From CBDESN01 sp965242495 (GTDB taxonomy: Bacteria; Pseudomonadota; Alphaproteobacteria; MPNO01), in contig OZ251446.1 in NCBI GenBank assembly GCA_965242495.1, forward strand, positions 3,286,001 through 3,350,000: a stretch of 64,000 nucleotides of DNA, read 5' to 3'. A program made the translations under genes and the position numbers. How positions within the stretch are numbered: the first letter of the stretch is position 1; each line of letters begins with the position of its first letter. The notes beneath the pieces were generated by a model. The model had not been told where the DNA came from, ran no database searches, and saw nothing but the letters and a program-made list of their open reading frames with translations. Shown piece by piece: positions 49,099-57,765 of this stretch.

Positions 49099-51399
49099 CT
49101 ATCCGCCGGCCTTCTGGCGGTCGAGCGCCGCGAGCACCTTTTCCGGCGTGATCGGGAGGTCCGCGATGCGCACCCCCACCGCGTCCTCCACCGCGTTGGC
49201 GATGGCGCTGGCGACCGGCAGGATACCGCTCTCGCCGCCGCCCTTGGCGCCGAAGGGGCCGTTGCCGTGGCCCTGCTCCTGGCCGATCGATTCGAAGCGC
49301 GGCGGCAGGTCGTTCGCCAGCGGCAGGCGATAGGCGAGGGGCGCCGCGTTGACGGGCGCGTCGCCGTCGTAGCGCAGGGCCTCGAACAGCGCCTGGCCGA
49401 GCCCCATGACGGCGCCGCCCTCGTCCTGGCCGCGGCAGGCGCCTTCGTGGATCATGCGCCCGAAATCGCTGCTGACGACCAGCTGCAGGACGCGCACGAG
49501 CCCGGTCTCCTCGTCGACCTCGACCTCGGCCCCGCCCCAGCCGTTCTCCCAGTAGTCGACCCTGGACTCCAGCGGCGCGCTGTGGTCGGCCGGTACTTCC
49601 GGCTTGTAGAATCCGTGGCCGGCGAACTCGACGCCGGCGCCGCCGAACTGCTTGACGATCATCGGCGGCAGGGGATGGGTTTCGTTGCCCCGGCGGACCG
49701 TCCAGTCCTCCAGGGTCAGCTCGTCGGGCGCGCAGCCCAGCTCGGCGGCCGCGAAGTCCAGCACCTGCCGCTTCGCCCGCTCCGCCGCCTGCGCCACGGC
49801 GCGGCCCATGATCGTGACGCCGGAACTGGCGAAGGTGCCCTGGTCGAACGGCGTCGACGCCGTGGTCACCGGGGCCGCGGTCACCCGGTCGCGGTCGCAG
49901 CCGAGAATCTCGGCGACGATGGAGGTCAGGGCGGTATGCGCGCCCTGACCCAGCTCGAGCGTCGCGCAGTCGAGCAGGATCCCGCCCGACGTCGTCGTCT
50001 TGACCGTGGCCCGCGCGGCCTTGTTGACGCCGCCGCCGTCCTTCACCACCACGCTCAGCCCCATGCCGCGGCCGCGGCGCCGGGGCCGGTCGTGATAGCC
50101 GAGCCGCCGGCACACCAGATCCATGCCGGCCCGCATGTCCGAATCGATACCGCTCTCGCCGGGCGCGAACGGCTCGCCGAGGGCGAGCAGGTTCTTCGCC
50201 CGCAGGTCGTAGGGGTCCATGCCCAACCGGCGGGCGATCATGTCGATCTGGCTCTCCGACGCCCACGCCGCCTGGGCGCCGCCGAACCCGCGGAAGGCGC
50301 CGGCGGGCGCCGTGGTGGTAAGCACGCAATGGCAGGTCGAATCCACATGCCGCCAGCGATAGGACCCGGCGATGCGGTAGCCGGCCTTCTCCGCCACCAG
50401 CGGGCTGGCGTCGGAATAGGCCCCGGCGTTGAGGAAGATTTCGCTCCGTCGGGCGATCAGCGCGCCGTCGTTCGTCACGCCGGTGCGCAGCACCAGCTGC
50501 GCTTCGTGCTGCGTGCTGGTGAGCGCCGCCTCCTCGGCGGTGAAGGCGAGCCGCACGGGGCGGCCGGTCCGCCGCGCCAGCAGCAGCGCCAGCGGCTCGG
50601 TCCTGCAGCCGGTCTTGGCGCCGTAGCCGCCGCCGACGTAGAGCGCGTTGACGGTGATGCGCTCCTCCGGATGCCGGAATATGCGCGCGAGCTCCTTGCG
50701 CAGGAGGAACGGCGTCTGGGTCGCCGACCAGAGGTCCGCGCGGCCGCCCTCCCAGCGGGCGACGGCGACGTAGGGCTCCTGATGGCAGTGCTGCATCCGC
50801 GAGAAGCCGAAGCGGTCCTCGAATATCCGGTCGCAGCCGTCGAACGCGGCCGGATCGCCGCGGCGATAGTCGAACCGGTAGCAGACGTTCCGGCGCGGCT
50901 CCTTCTCCGCGCTCGCCCCCGCGCCGTATCGGTTGACGACGCCGATCTGCGGCGCCTCGAACAGCGAAGGCGCATCGTCCGCCAGCGCCGCTTCGACGGT
51001 CGGGACCGACGGCAGCGCCTCGTACTCGACCGCGATCCGCTCCAGCGCCCGATACGCCGCGGCCTCGTCGTCCGCCGCCGCCGCGGCGACGATGTCGCCG
51101 ACGTAGCGGACCTTTTCGGTCGCCAGCGCCGGTTGATCCTTGATCAGCCAGCCGCAGAGCGGCTGCATGTCGTGGAGGTCGTCGCGCGTCGATACGTGAT
51201 GGACGCCGGGCAGGGCGGCGGCCGCGGACGCATCGATCGACCGGATGCGGGCATGGGCGTGCGGGCTGCGCAATACCTTGGCGTGCAGCATGCCCGGCAG
51301 TTCCACGTCGGCGGCGTAGCGGGCGGTCCCGGCGACCTTGTCCCGGCCGTCCCGCCGCGGCGCCGCGGCGCCGATCGTCCGCAGCGGCGGGGCGCTCAC
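49099..51399 (-). CDS. Molybdenum hydroxylase large subunit (xanthine dehydrogenase/CoxL family)
   Basis: This 766-residue large subunit binds the molybdopterin cofactor and hydroxylates its substrate. It starts VSAPPLRTIGAAAPRRDGRD, continues KVAGTARYAADVELPGMLHA, and has GGGYGAKTGCRTEPLALLLA, TTTAPAGAFRGFGGAQAAWA (moco loop), ELGQGAHTALTSIVAEIL and GPFGAKGGGESGILPVASAI with the catalytic Glu. The active-site loop lacks the Cys of true CO dehydrogenases (AYRCSFR), so CO is not the substrate; a purine, N-heterocycle or aldehyde is more likely. The GTG at 51399 overlaps the ferredoxin-like subunit stop as GTGA, which fixes the start. Confidence 0.88.
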   Translation of the reverse strand: MSAPPLRTIGAAAPRRDGRDKVAGTARYAADVELPGMLHAKVLRSPHAHARIRSIDASAAAALPGVHHVSTRDDLHDMQPLCGWLIKDQPALATEKVRYVGDIVAAAAADDEAAAYRALERIAVEYEALPSVPTVEAALADDAPSLFEAPQIGVVNRYGAGASAEKEPRRNVCYRFDYRRGDPAAFDGCDRIFEDRFGFSRMQHCHQEPYVAVARWEGGRADLWSATQTPFLLRKELARIFRHPEERITVNALYVGGGYGAKTGCRTEPLALLLARRTGRPVRLAFTAEEAALTSTQHEAQLVLRTGVTNDGALIARRSEIFLNAGAYSDASPLVAEKAGYRIAGSYRWRHVDSTCHCVLTTTAPAGAFRGFGGAQAAWASESQIDMIARRLGMDPYDLRAKNLLALGEPFAPGESGIDSDMRAGMDLVCRRLGYHDRPRRRGRGMGLSVVVKDGGGVNKAARATVKTTTSGGILLDCATLELGQGAHTALTSIVAEILGCDRDRVTAAPVTTASTPFDQGTFASSGVTIMGRAVAQAAERAKRQVLDFAAAELGCAPDELTLEDWTVRRGNETHPLPPMIVKQFGGAGVEFAGHGFYKPEVPADHSAPLESRVDYWENGWGGAEVEVDEETGLVRVLQLVVSSDFGRMIHEGACRGQDEGGAVMGLGQALFEALRYDGDAPVNAAPLAYRLPLANDLPPRFESIGQEQGHGNGPFGAKGGGESGILPVASAIANAVEDAVGVRIADLPITPEKVLAALDRQKAGG

Positions 51400-51884
51400 G
51401 ACCGGCCCCCCGGCTGCATCGCGGCGCGGGCCGCGCTCTGCACCGCCTCGACGATCATCCGGTAGCCCGTGCAGCGGCATATGTTGGCGCTCATCCAGCG
51501 GCGGATCTCCGCCTCGTCCGGATCCGGGTTCCGTCGCAGCAGCGCCGCGGCGAGCAGGATCATGCCCGGCGTGCAGTAGCCGCACTGGAAGGCGGAGTGG
51601 CGCAGGAAGGCCTCCTGGATCGGGCTCAGGCGGTCTTCCTCGGCCAGCCCCTCGATCGTCGTCACGTCGCGCCCGTCGATCTCGAAGGCGAAGGTGGAGC
51701 AGGCGGCGCGCGGCTCGCCATCGACCAGCACGGTGCAGGCGCCGCACACCGCCCGGTCGCAGGCGAGCTTGGTCCCGGCCAGCCCCTCGTCGCGACGGAT
51801 CAGATCGGCCAGCACGCGGTTGGCCGGGACGTCGCGCGCCGTCGCGCGGCCGTTCAGGGTGAAGGCGACCGTCACTTCGCGCAT
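51396..51884 (-). CDS. Molybdenum hydroxylase [2Fe-2S] subunit
   Basis: This 162-residue small subunit binds two 2Fe-2S clusters. The plant-type ferredoxin motif is LACDRAVCGACTVLVDGEPR plus a Cys in ACSTFAFE, and the second site is FQCGYCTPGMILLAAALL with ANICRCTGYRMIVEAV. All eight cysteines are present. Electrons pass from the molybdenum centre to the FAD subunit through it. It overlaps the genes on both sides: the FAD subunit by 13 bases and the large subunit by 4. Cytoplasmic; no signal peptide. Confidence 0.93.
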   Translation of the reverse strand: MREVTVAFTLNGRATARDVPANRVLADLIRRDEGLAGTKLACDRAVCGACTVLVDGEPRAACSTFAFEIDGRDVTTIEGLAEEDRLSPIQEAFLRHSAFQCGYCTPGMILLAAALLRRNPDPDEAEIRRWMSANICRCTGYRMIVEAVQSAARAAMQPGGRS

Positions 51885-52735
51885 GGCGCAGCGTTCCCCA
51901 GGGCGCGGAGTTGACGGCCGAGCAGCACGGCGATCATGCGCCGCCGATAGGACGCCGAGGCGAATGCGTCGTCGTCGGGCGCAGGGACGGCTTCGGCGAA
52001 GGCGGCCGCGATCTCGCCCGACCGCGCCGCCAGCTCGGCCGGCGCCACGCCGTCTTCGACCGCGAGCGCGCCCCCGAACGGCCCCGGCCGGGCGCAGCCG
52101 ACGCCCGCCCGCAGCGCGACCGCGCCGTTTCCCGACAGGTCGGCGGCGAGGGCTACGCTGACCGCGGGCTTCAGCGTCCGGTCGAACCGGAGCCGGCGTC
52201 CCGGCGGGACCTCGATCGCGGCCAGCAGGTCGCCGCCCCGGTCGCGTTCGAGGTCCGCCGCCGCTACCCGGCGCGCGCCGCCCGGGCCCTCGAGAATGGC
52301 GGTTGCGTCCAGCGCGATCAGCGCCGGCAACCCGTCATAGCTCCGATCGCCGGCCAGCAGGTTGCCGCCGATCGTGCCCGCGGCGCGGACGCGGACGTTG
52401 CCGAGCTCGCGCCAGACGCGCGCAAGGTCCGGGGCCAGGCGGGCCACGACCGGGCTCGCCTCGATCTCGCCGTGGGTGGCGCAGGCGCCGATGCGGAGCG
52501 CCCCGTCCGCGGCCTCGATCCGGCGCAACGCGGGTACCGATTTCAGATAGATCAGATGCGCGATCTCGCGGCCCGACTTGAGCGCCTGCATCAGGTCCAC
52601 CCCGCCGCCCATCGCCGCCCCGGCCGCGCCGAACCGGACGGCGAGCGCGCATGCCTCGGCCAGGTCCGTCGGCCGGTGCAGCGCGAAGGCGGGGATGTTG
52701 CCGCGGGTCCCTTGCATCGAGGCGATTTTCTCCAT
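51872..52735 (-). CDS. Molybdenum hydroxylase FAD-binding subunit
   Basis: This 287-residue medium subunit has the CoxM-type FAD domain: FALHRPTDLAEACALAVRFG, the flavin-binding AAMGGGVDLMQALKSG, then TIGGNLLAGDRSYDGLPALI with the second FAD loop near residue 120. The C-terminal domain carries ASASYRRRMIAVLLGRQL. It is the first gene of the medium-small-large order, the CoxM-S-L arrangement, and diverges from thrH with about 165 bases between. The moderately divergent first FAD loop (AAMGGGVDL for AGGTDL) is within family range. The start could also be the GTG upstream; ATG 52735 is the best match. Confidence 0.88.
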   Translation of the reverse strand: MEKIASMQGTRGNIPAFALHRPTDLAEACALAVRFGAAGAAMGGGVDLMQALKSGREIAHLIYLKSVPALRRIEAADGALRIGACATHGEIEASPVVARLAPDLARVWRELGNVRVRAAGTIGGNLLAGDRSYDGLPALIALDATAILEGPGGARRVAAADLERDRGGDLLAAIEVPPGRRLRFDRTLKPAVSVALAADLSGNGAVALRAGVGCARPGPFGGALAVEDGVAPAELAARSGEIAAAFAEAVPAPDDDAFASASYRRRMIAVLLGRQLRALGNAAPCAK

Positions 52736-52902
52736 CCCGGTCGGGGTCCGCCCGGCGCGGCGCGCGGCGCTTGCAGCGTCTCACATGGGTCCCAACCGGG
52801 ACAGGGGGAAAATCGCGCGTCGGAATCGGGTTTGCGCCCGTCCGCCCGGTCTTGCGAACCCGCGCCGCCCGGGCGCGACGCGGGCCGTGGACAGGGTGGG
52901 AA

Positions 52903-53583
52903 ATGCGGGCTATATCCGCGCCACGGATCGGGCTTGGGAACGCGCCCTTGCAGGCTGTCTGCCTCGACCTCGAAGGCGTATTGATCCCCGAAATCTGGAT
53001 CGCGGTCGCCGAACGCACGGGAATCGACGCGCTGCGCGCGACCACGCGCGACGTCGCCGATTACGACGTGCTGATGCGCCGGCGGCTCGCCTTGCTGGCC
53101 GAGCACGGGCTGCGGCTCGCCGACGTGGCGGAAGCCGTCCGCGGGCTGGAGCCGCTCGATGGCGCGGCCGAGTTCGTCGAATGGCTGCGCCGGCGCGGCC
53201 CGGTGCTGCTGCTTTCGGACACGTTCCAGGAATTCGCCGGCGCGCTGCTCGCCGCGCTGCGATGGCCGCCCTTGTTCTGCCACCGCCTGCGCGTCGACGC
53301 CGACGGGCGGATCGCCGACTACGCCTTGCGGCTGGCCGACCACAAGCGGCGGACGGTATCGGCGTTGCAGGGACTCAATTTCGAGGTCGCGGCGGTCGGC
53401 GATTCGCACAACGACACGGCGATGCTGGCCCAGGCCGATCTCGGCGTCCTGTTTCGCGCCCCGGCGGCGGTTCGTCGCGTCCTGCCCGGCCTGCCGACCG
53501 CCGAAGGCTACGACGCGCTGCGGTCGCTGCTCGAGGGCGGGGCGGTTCGCCCGCCCGTCGCCGCGGCGTCGTCCGCGGATTGA
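52903..53583 (+). CDS. thrH: ThrH-like phosphoserine phosphatase/homoserine phosphotransferase
   Basis: This is a HAD-family protein. Its core VCLDLEGVLIPEIWIAVAER then TGIDALRATTRDVADYDVLM closely follows Pseudomonas ThrH. The other HAD motifs are LLLSDTFQEFAGALL, DHKRRTVSALQ and VGDSHNDTAMLAQADLGVLF. It can dephosphorylate phosphoserine and transfer phosphate to homoserine in the studied enzyme. From the ATG at 52903 the protein has 226 residues. The family N terminus (MEIACLDLEG) instead suggests that a TTG at 52948, 15 codons later, is the real start; both are kept open. It is convergent with the DapA-family gene. Confidence 0.85.
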   Translation: MRAISAPRIGLGNAPLQAVCLDLEGVLIPEIWIAVAERTGIDALRATTRDVADYDVLMRRRLALLAEHGLRLADVAEAVRGLEPLDGAAEFVEWLRRRGPVLLLSDTFQEFAGALLAALRWPPLFCHRLRVDADGRIADYALRLADHKRRTVSALQGLNFEVAAVGDSHNDTAMLAQADLGVLFRAPAAVRRVLPGLPTAEGYDALRSLLEGGAVRPPVAAASSAD

Positions 53584-53588
53584 GGCGC

Positions 53589-54545
53589 TTACGCCGCCTC
53601 GCGCAGCGCGCCCTCGCGGGCGATCCGGGCCTCGTCGAGGGCCGCGGCGATGCGCGCGATTTCGGCCTCGGGCAGTTTGACCAGAGGCGGGCGCACCACC
53701 GCCCGGTCCAGCCGGCCCAACAGCACCAGGGCTTCCTTCATGCGGTTGTGCATGTCGCCGGCGGGCGACGCGTAGAAGCATCGGGCCAGCGGATGGATGC
53801 GGTCGTTGATCCGCTGCGCGCCCGCGAGGTCCCGCCTCCGGACGGCCTCGAACAGGGCTACGTGCAGGTCGGCGATCACGCTCCCCGAGCCCGACAACAA
53901 CCCGTTGCAGCCCATGACCAACGACGACAGCAACCACGCGCTGTTGGTCGAGAGCACGTTGACCGGGCGCGGCAGCGATTGCAGCAGCCGCACGTGCCGT
54001 TCGTGCCCTGCCCCGGGCGTCCAGTCCTTGATGGCGCGGATCGACGGGATTTCGTCGATCAACCGGAGAAGCGTCTCTTCGGGATAGGCGTAGGCGCCGG
54101 GATACTGGAACAGGATGATGGGCAGGCTCGCCGCATCGGCGATGGTCCGCAGGTGGGTCAACGCCATCTCGGGCCGCTTCTGCCCCTCCATCATGCCGAT
54201 CGTGTGCGGCGGGAACACCAGCAGGCAGGAGGCGCCGCCGTCCTCGGCCATGCGCGCGATGCGCGCGGCTTCCAGGCTGCCGTCGGCGTAGACGCCGTTG
54301 ATCACCGGCAGGGCGGCGCCGATCTCGTCCATCGTCAGATTGAGGATACGTCTCTGCTCGTCGCCGGTGCAGGCGTGGACTTCCGAGGCGTGCGCGTTGA
54401 CGGTGACGGCGGCGATGCCGGGCACGCCCGCGACGTGGCGCAGATGGCGGCGCGTCTCCGCCTCGTCGATCGAGAAGTCGTCGTGAAACGCGAGCAGCGT
54501 CGCCGGGATCACGCCCTTGGGCTCGAATTCCTGGAAGCGCGGCAT
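53589..54545 (-). CDS. Dihydrodipicolinate synthase family lyase (DapA-like)
   Basis: This 318-residue class I aldolase-type TIM barrel makes or breaks C-C bonds through a Schiff base. The Lys is in SIRAIKDWTPG near residue 168 and the proton-relay Tyr is in ILFQYPGAYAYPEE near 140. The usual GTTGE pyruvate-carboxylate loop is replaced by NAHASEVHACTGDE near residue 50, so it is not a true DapA. Members of this branch act on dehydratases of sugar acids or hydroxy-oxo acids. The substrate is unknown. It ends 6 bases before the thrH stop, convergent. Upstream is the AT-rich gap at 54546-55213. Confidence 0.83.
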   Translation of the reverse strand: MPRFQEFEPKGVIPATLLAFHDDFSIDEAETRRHLRHVAGVPGIAAVTVNAHASEVHACTGDEQRRILNLTMDEIGAALPVINGVYADGSLEAARIARMAEDGGASCLLVFPPHTIGMMEGQKRPEMALTHLRTIADAASLPIILFQYPGAYAYPEETLLRLIDEIPSIRAIKDWTPGAGHERHVRLLQSLPRPVNVLSTNSAWLLSSLVMGCNGLLSGSGSVIADLHVALFEAVRRRDLAGAQRINDRIHPLARCFYASPAGDMHNRMKEALVLLGRLDRAVVRPPLVKLPEAEIARIAAALDEARIAREGALREAA

Positions 54546-54624
54546 GATGGCCCTCCGTCGTCCTGGCGCCGCGCCATCCTAGCCCGCATTCCTCACCCTG
54601 TCACCGCCGCCGCGAATTTTCCGC

Positions 54625-54653
54625 TTGACAAGAAGAAGTTAATGTGTTACGCT
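54625..54653 (+). promoter_or_regulatory. Consensus sigma70 promoter in an intergenic gap
   Basis: A perfect TTGACA (54625-54630) is followed after exactly 17 bases by TACGCT (54648-54653). The predicted start is near 54660, immediately ahead of a hairpin-plus-T terminator rather than a gene. Confidence 0.6.
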
Positions 54654-54659
54654 CCTCAC

Positions 54660-54720
54660 CATCGTCGACAGATTGAGATTTCGGAATCCCCGCGGCGAGC
54701 CGTCCGCGGGGGTTTTCGTC
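54660..54720 (+). ncRNA. Candidate small RNA ending at an intrinsic terminator
   Basis: The predicted promoter at 54625-54653 would give a transcript of roughly 57 bases. It ends at a hairpin of 8 GC pairs (54688-54695 with 54704-54711) followed by GTTTTC, the best intrinsic terminator in the window. No credible open frame lies between. It could be a small regulatory RNA or a terminated leader of the next genes. No family is recognised. Confidence 0.45.
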
Positions 54721-55213
54721 GCCCAAGCCGGAGATTTCCATGTCCCGATTCCCGACAACCGAAGGTTGTGTATCCTGTGATTCGTCCAATGCCGGATCCG
54801 CTCCCGCGCCGCGCCGCGCGAGGTCGAAGCGGGAGGGCGCGAGGCGGATGTCGCCGCGCCCAGCCGAGCGGAATCCGGTGGCGAATCCCTCCTGCGTTTC
54901 ACCTGCTTTCGCCCTGCTTTTGACCGGTTTTTGCCTTGCTTTTTTCGTGCTTTTTCTTCGTAACCCGTTGAAATTCAAAGAAACTGCAAATTTTTCCGCC
55001 CATGGAGCATCCTTCCCCTTCATCCCCGCCGCCGTCCCGCCCGGGGAAGCGCGCCGGTTCGGGATGGATTCCACAGCAGGATCCTCTACAATCGAAAATT
55101 GTCTTCCTTCGCCGCGCCGCGGCGCCGATGGAGACGCCCCCGCGGCGGGCGGGCGGGAGATGACGCCCCGCCGCCCCGCCCCTATGCTCGGCCCACGCCA
55201 GGGAGGATCGGTC
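54721..55213 (+). other. Intergenic gap of lower GC before gpmA, no clear gene
   Basis: This roughly 490-base stretch reads open into gpmA in frame, but the translation is Arg/Pro-rich, then hydrophobic, and has no family resemblance, so I do not call it coding. Around 54895-54990 the sequence is rich in T runs with a recurring GCTTTT pattern, unusual for this genome. The end contains AGGGAGGA, the ribosome-binding site of gpmA. A promoter for gpmA probably lies inside but no strong box pair was picked. Confidence 0.5.
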
Positions 55214-55975
55214 TTGCCCCGTCAGCTCATCCTCGTCCGCCACGGACAGAGCCAGTGGAATCTGGAGAACCGCTTCACCGGCTGGATCGACGTCGATCTG
55301 ACGGAGGCCGGCGAGCGCGAGGCGATGGCCGCGGGCCGGGAGCTCGCGCGCTTCGACGTGGACGTGGCCTTCACGTCCGTGTTGAAGCGCGCCGTGCGCA
55401 CGCTGTGGATCATGCTCGACGCGATGGACCGGATGTGGCTCCCGGTGCTGCGCAGCTGGCGGCTCAACGAACGGCATTACGGCGCGTTGCAGGGTCTCGA
55501 CAAGTCCGAGACGGCCGAGCGGTACGGCGAGAAGCAGGTCCGCGACTGGCGCCGGAGCTATGCGACTCCGCCGCCCGGCCTGGACCCGGACGATCCCGCG
55601 CATCCCCGACGCGACCGCCGCTACGCCGGCGTTCCCGCCGGCGCGCTGCCGTCGGCCGAGAGCCTCGCTGACACGCTCGAACGGGTGCTGCCCTGTTGGA
55701 CCGGGGAGATCGTCCCCCGGATCGAACGCGGCGAGACCGTGCTCGTCGCCGCCCATGGCAACAGCCTGCGGGCGCTCGTCAAGCATCTGGACGGCCTGTC
55801 GGAGGATGAGGTGGTCGAACTCAACATCCCGACCGGCATGCCGCTGCTCTACGAATTCGACGCCGGGCTCGGCGTGCGCAGCCGCGGGTATCTCGGCGAC
55901 GAGGACGCGGTCCGGGCCGCGGCGCAGGCCGTCGCCGACCAGGGCCGCGCGGGCGGAAGGCCGCCGCGCCGCTGA
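55214..55975 (+). CDS. gpmA: 2,3-bisphosphoglycerate-dependent phosphoglycerate mutase
   Basis: This 253-residue glycolytic/gluconeogenic mutase interconverts 3- and 2-phosphoglycerate. The phospho-His is in ILVRHGQSQWNLENRFTGWI, followed by VLKRAVRTLWIMLDAMDRMW, RLNERHYGALQGLDKSETAE, SLADTLERVLPCW and LVAAHGNSLRALVKHLDGLS with the second catalytic His. The conserved Glu of RHGES is Gln here (RHGQS), a tolerated variant. A TTG at 55214 is chosen as start: AGGGAGGA lies 6 bases before it and LPRQLILVRHG matches the family. An ATG 10 codons upstream would displace that site. It is followed by a CmcJ-like gene. Confidence 0.92.
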   Translation: MPRQLILVRHGQSQWNLENRFTGWIDVDLTEAGEREAMAAGRELARFDVDVAFTSVLKRAVRTLWIMLDAMDRMWLPVLRSWRLNERHYGALQGLDKSETAERYGEKQVRDWRRSYATPPPGLDPDDPAHPRRDRRYAGVPAGALPSAESLADTLERVLPCWTGEIVPRIERGETVLVAAHGNSLRALVKHLDGLSEDEVVELNIPTGMPLLYEFDAGLGVRSRGYLGDEDAVRAAAQAVADQGRAGGRPPRR

Positions 55976-56018
55976 CCTCCGACGCCCCCCAACGCCCCGA
56001 CTCGAAAGGCCCCGATCC

Positions 56019-56870
56019 ATGCCCGACTCGTCCATGCCCGACTCGATGGAACGCGCAACCGGGGCCGGCTTCGTCGAAGCCGAGTTGAACTACGTCGTCG
56101 ATGACGGCGTCCCGCCGGTCCGTTACGTCGACTGGCCCGAGGAGGCGCATAAGGCGCATCCCGCGACCTACGAGGCGCGTCGGGTGCGGATCCGCGACGG
56201 CCGCGCCGCGGACGAGGCCTTCGCCCTGGCGACGCACGGTTTCGTCTTCGTGACCCACGAGACGAAGGTCCGCGATTTCTTCGACGAGGCCGAGGTGCTG
56301 CGCGTCTACTACCCCGAGATCGAGCGGCTGATCCGCGCCGAGACCGGCGCGGCGCGGGTCCTGGTCTTCGACCACACGCTGCGGACCGCGGACGACGCCC
56401 GCCATGCCGAGCGTTGGGTCCGTCCGACGGTGCATGCGGTCCACAACGACTATACGGAACGGTCGGCGCCGCAGCGGGTGCGCGATTTTCTGCCCGCGGA
56501 CGAGGCCGAGGCGGCGCTGCGGCGGCGTTTCGCGATCGTCCAGGCGTGGCGGCCGATCGCCGGCCGGATCGAGTCCGAGCCGCTGGCCATGTGCGACGGG
56601 CGCACGATCCCGGAGGTCGGGTTCATCCCCTACCAACGGCGCTACCGCGACCGCACGGGCGAAACGTATCACATCGCCTACAGCCCGGCGCATCGCTGGT
56701 GGTATTTCCCCGGTATGACCCGGAACGAGGCGATCGTCTTCAAGGTGTTCGACACGGATGCGGACGCCGGCGTCCGCTTCACCGCGCATACGGCGTTCGA
56801 CGACCCCGGAAGCCCGCCCGACGCGAAGATCCGCGAGAGCATCGAGATGCGCGCGCTGGCGTTCTACTGA
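56019..56870 (+). CDS. CmcJ/NvfI family oxygenase-like protein
   Basis: This 283-residue protein resembles the CmcJ/NvfI family of Fe(II)/2-oxoglutarate-type or isomerising oxygenases. Distinctive blocks are THGFVFVTHETKVRDFFDEA near residue 65, LVFDHTLR near 108, VHAVHNDYTERSAPQRVRDF near 128 with the His-x-Asp metal pair, and YSPAHRWWYFPGMTRNEAIV near 218, ending TAHTAFDDPGSPPD and RESIEMRALAFY. Members modify secondary metabolites or unknown acids. Two ATGs 15 bases apart both begin MPDS because of a short tandem repeat (ATGCCCGACTCG); the first is used. It lies between gpmA and the MntA-HepT gene, same strand. Confidence 0.8.
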   Translation: MPDSSMPDSMERATGAGFVEAELNYVVDDGVPPVRYVDWPEEAHKAHPATYEARRVRIRDGRAADEAFALATHGFVFVTHETKVRDFFDEAEVLRVYYPEIERLIRAETGAARVLVFDHTLRTADDARHAERWVRPTVHAVHNDYTERSAPQRVRDFLPADEAEAALRRRFAIVQAWRPIAGRIESEPLAMCDGRTIPEVGFIPYQRRYRDRTGETYHIAYSPAHRWWYFPGMTRNEAIVFKVFDTDADAGVRFTAHTAFDDPGSPPDAKIRESIEMRALAFY

Positions 56871-56892
56871 AGCGGAAACGAGGCGGAGCGGG

Positions 56893-57699
56893 ATGGAGCC
56901 GGGCGCCGCCGATCCCGGTCTGGTCGCGCGCCTCGCGGATGCGCTGGAGGGGCGCGAAGAAGTGCTGGAAGCCTATCTGTTCGGCTCGCGGGCGCAGGGG
57001 CGGCAGCGGCCGGAAAGCGACGTCGACGTCGCGGTCTATGTCGACGAGGCGCGCGCCGAGGACGGCTGCTGGGGCTACCGGGCGATGCTGACGACGGAGC
57101 TGATGACGGCCCTCGCGACGGACGACGTGGACGTGGTGGTGCTCAACCGGGCGCCGGCGCTGCTGTACCACCGCGTTCTGCGCGACGGAGTCCTGCTGCT
57201 TTCGCGGGACTTGCGGGCGACGACGACCCGCGCCCGCCGCCGGGCGCCGGGACGGGCCGTGATCCCGGGCCGCCCCGACCGGCGCGTCGTCGAGCGGCGT
57301 CTCGCCGCCCTGCGTCGGGCCGCGGCCGCCCTGCGCCGGCATGCCGGCGCGTCGGCGGCGACGCTCCGCGCCGACTCCGACCGCCGCTGGGCGGTCGAGC
57401 GCGGCCTCCAGCTATGCGCGCAGAACGCCCTCGACGTCGCCGCCCATCTCGCCGCCGCAGGCGGCCTCGATCCCGCGAGCTACCGGTCGGCCATCGACGG
57501 CTTGGTCGAGGCCGCGGTGCTGCCGCCCGATTTCGGGGAGCGCTTCCGCGGCGTCGCCGGCTTCCGCAACGTGCTCGTGCATGGCTACCTGGACGTCGAT
57601 CCGGAGTCGGTCGCCCGCTTCCTCGTCGAGGGCCTCGACGACTTCGAGGAGTTCGCACGCCACGTCGAACGATGGCTCGACGAAGCCCCGGAGCCGTGA
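56893..57699 (+). CDS. Fused MntA-HepT type VII toxin-antitoxin protein
   Basis: One polypeptide of 268 residues joins two normally separate proteins. Residues 1-110 are a minimal nucleotidyltransferase (MntA antitoxin) with GSRAQGRQRPESDVDVAVYV: G31-S32, and Asp43 and Asp45 as metal ligands, with a third acidic strand DDVDVVVLN near 77. Residues 125-268 are a complete HepT (HEPN) toxin ending in the RNase motif R225-N-V-L-V-H230-G-Y232. MntA-type proteins AMPylate the Tyr of this motif to silence HepT. The MntA half is shorter than usual at its C terminus. A GTG at 57259 in the linker could start a separate HepT. The start ATG 56893 has GGAG upstream. See findings. Confidence 0.85.
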   Translation: MEPGAADPGLVARLADALEGREEVLEAYLFGSRAQGRQRPESDVDVAVYVDEARAEDGCWGYRAMLTTELMTALATDDVDVVVLNRAPALLYHRVLRDGVLLLSRDLRATTTRARRRAPGRAVIPGRPDRRVVERRLAALRRAAAALRRHAGASAATLRADSDRRWAVERGLQLCAQNALDVAAHLAAAGGLDPASYRSAIDGLVEAAVLPPDFGERFRGVAGFRNVLVHGYLDVDPESVARFLVEGLDDFEEFARHVERWLDEAPEP

Positions 57700-57765
57700 G
57701 CCGGCGGGGCGCGCCGACGCCTGAACACATCCGGCGGGTGGGCGAAAAAAATGTGCGTCGGGGGG

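Noticed and set aside
54740..55213. An N-terminal extension of gpmA or a separate gene in the gap before it
   Set aside because: Translation in either strand shows no family features, and the TTG start with AGGGAGGA explains gpmA.
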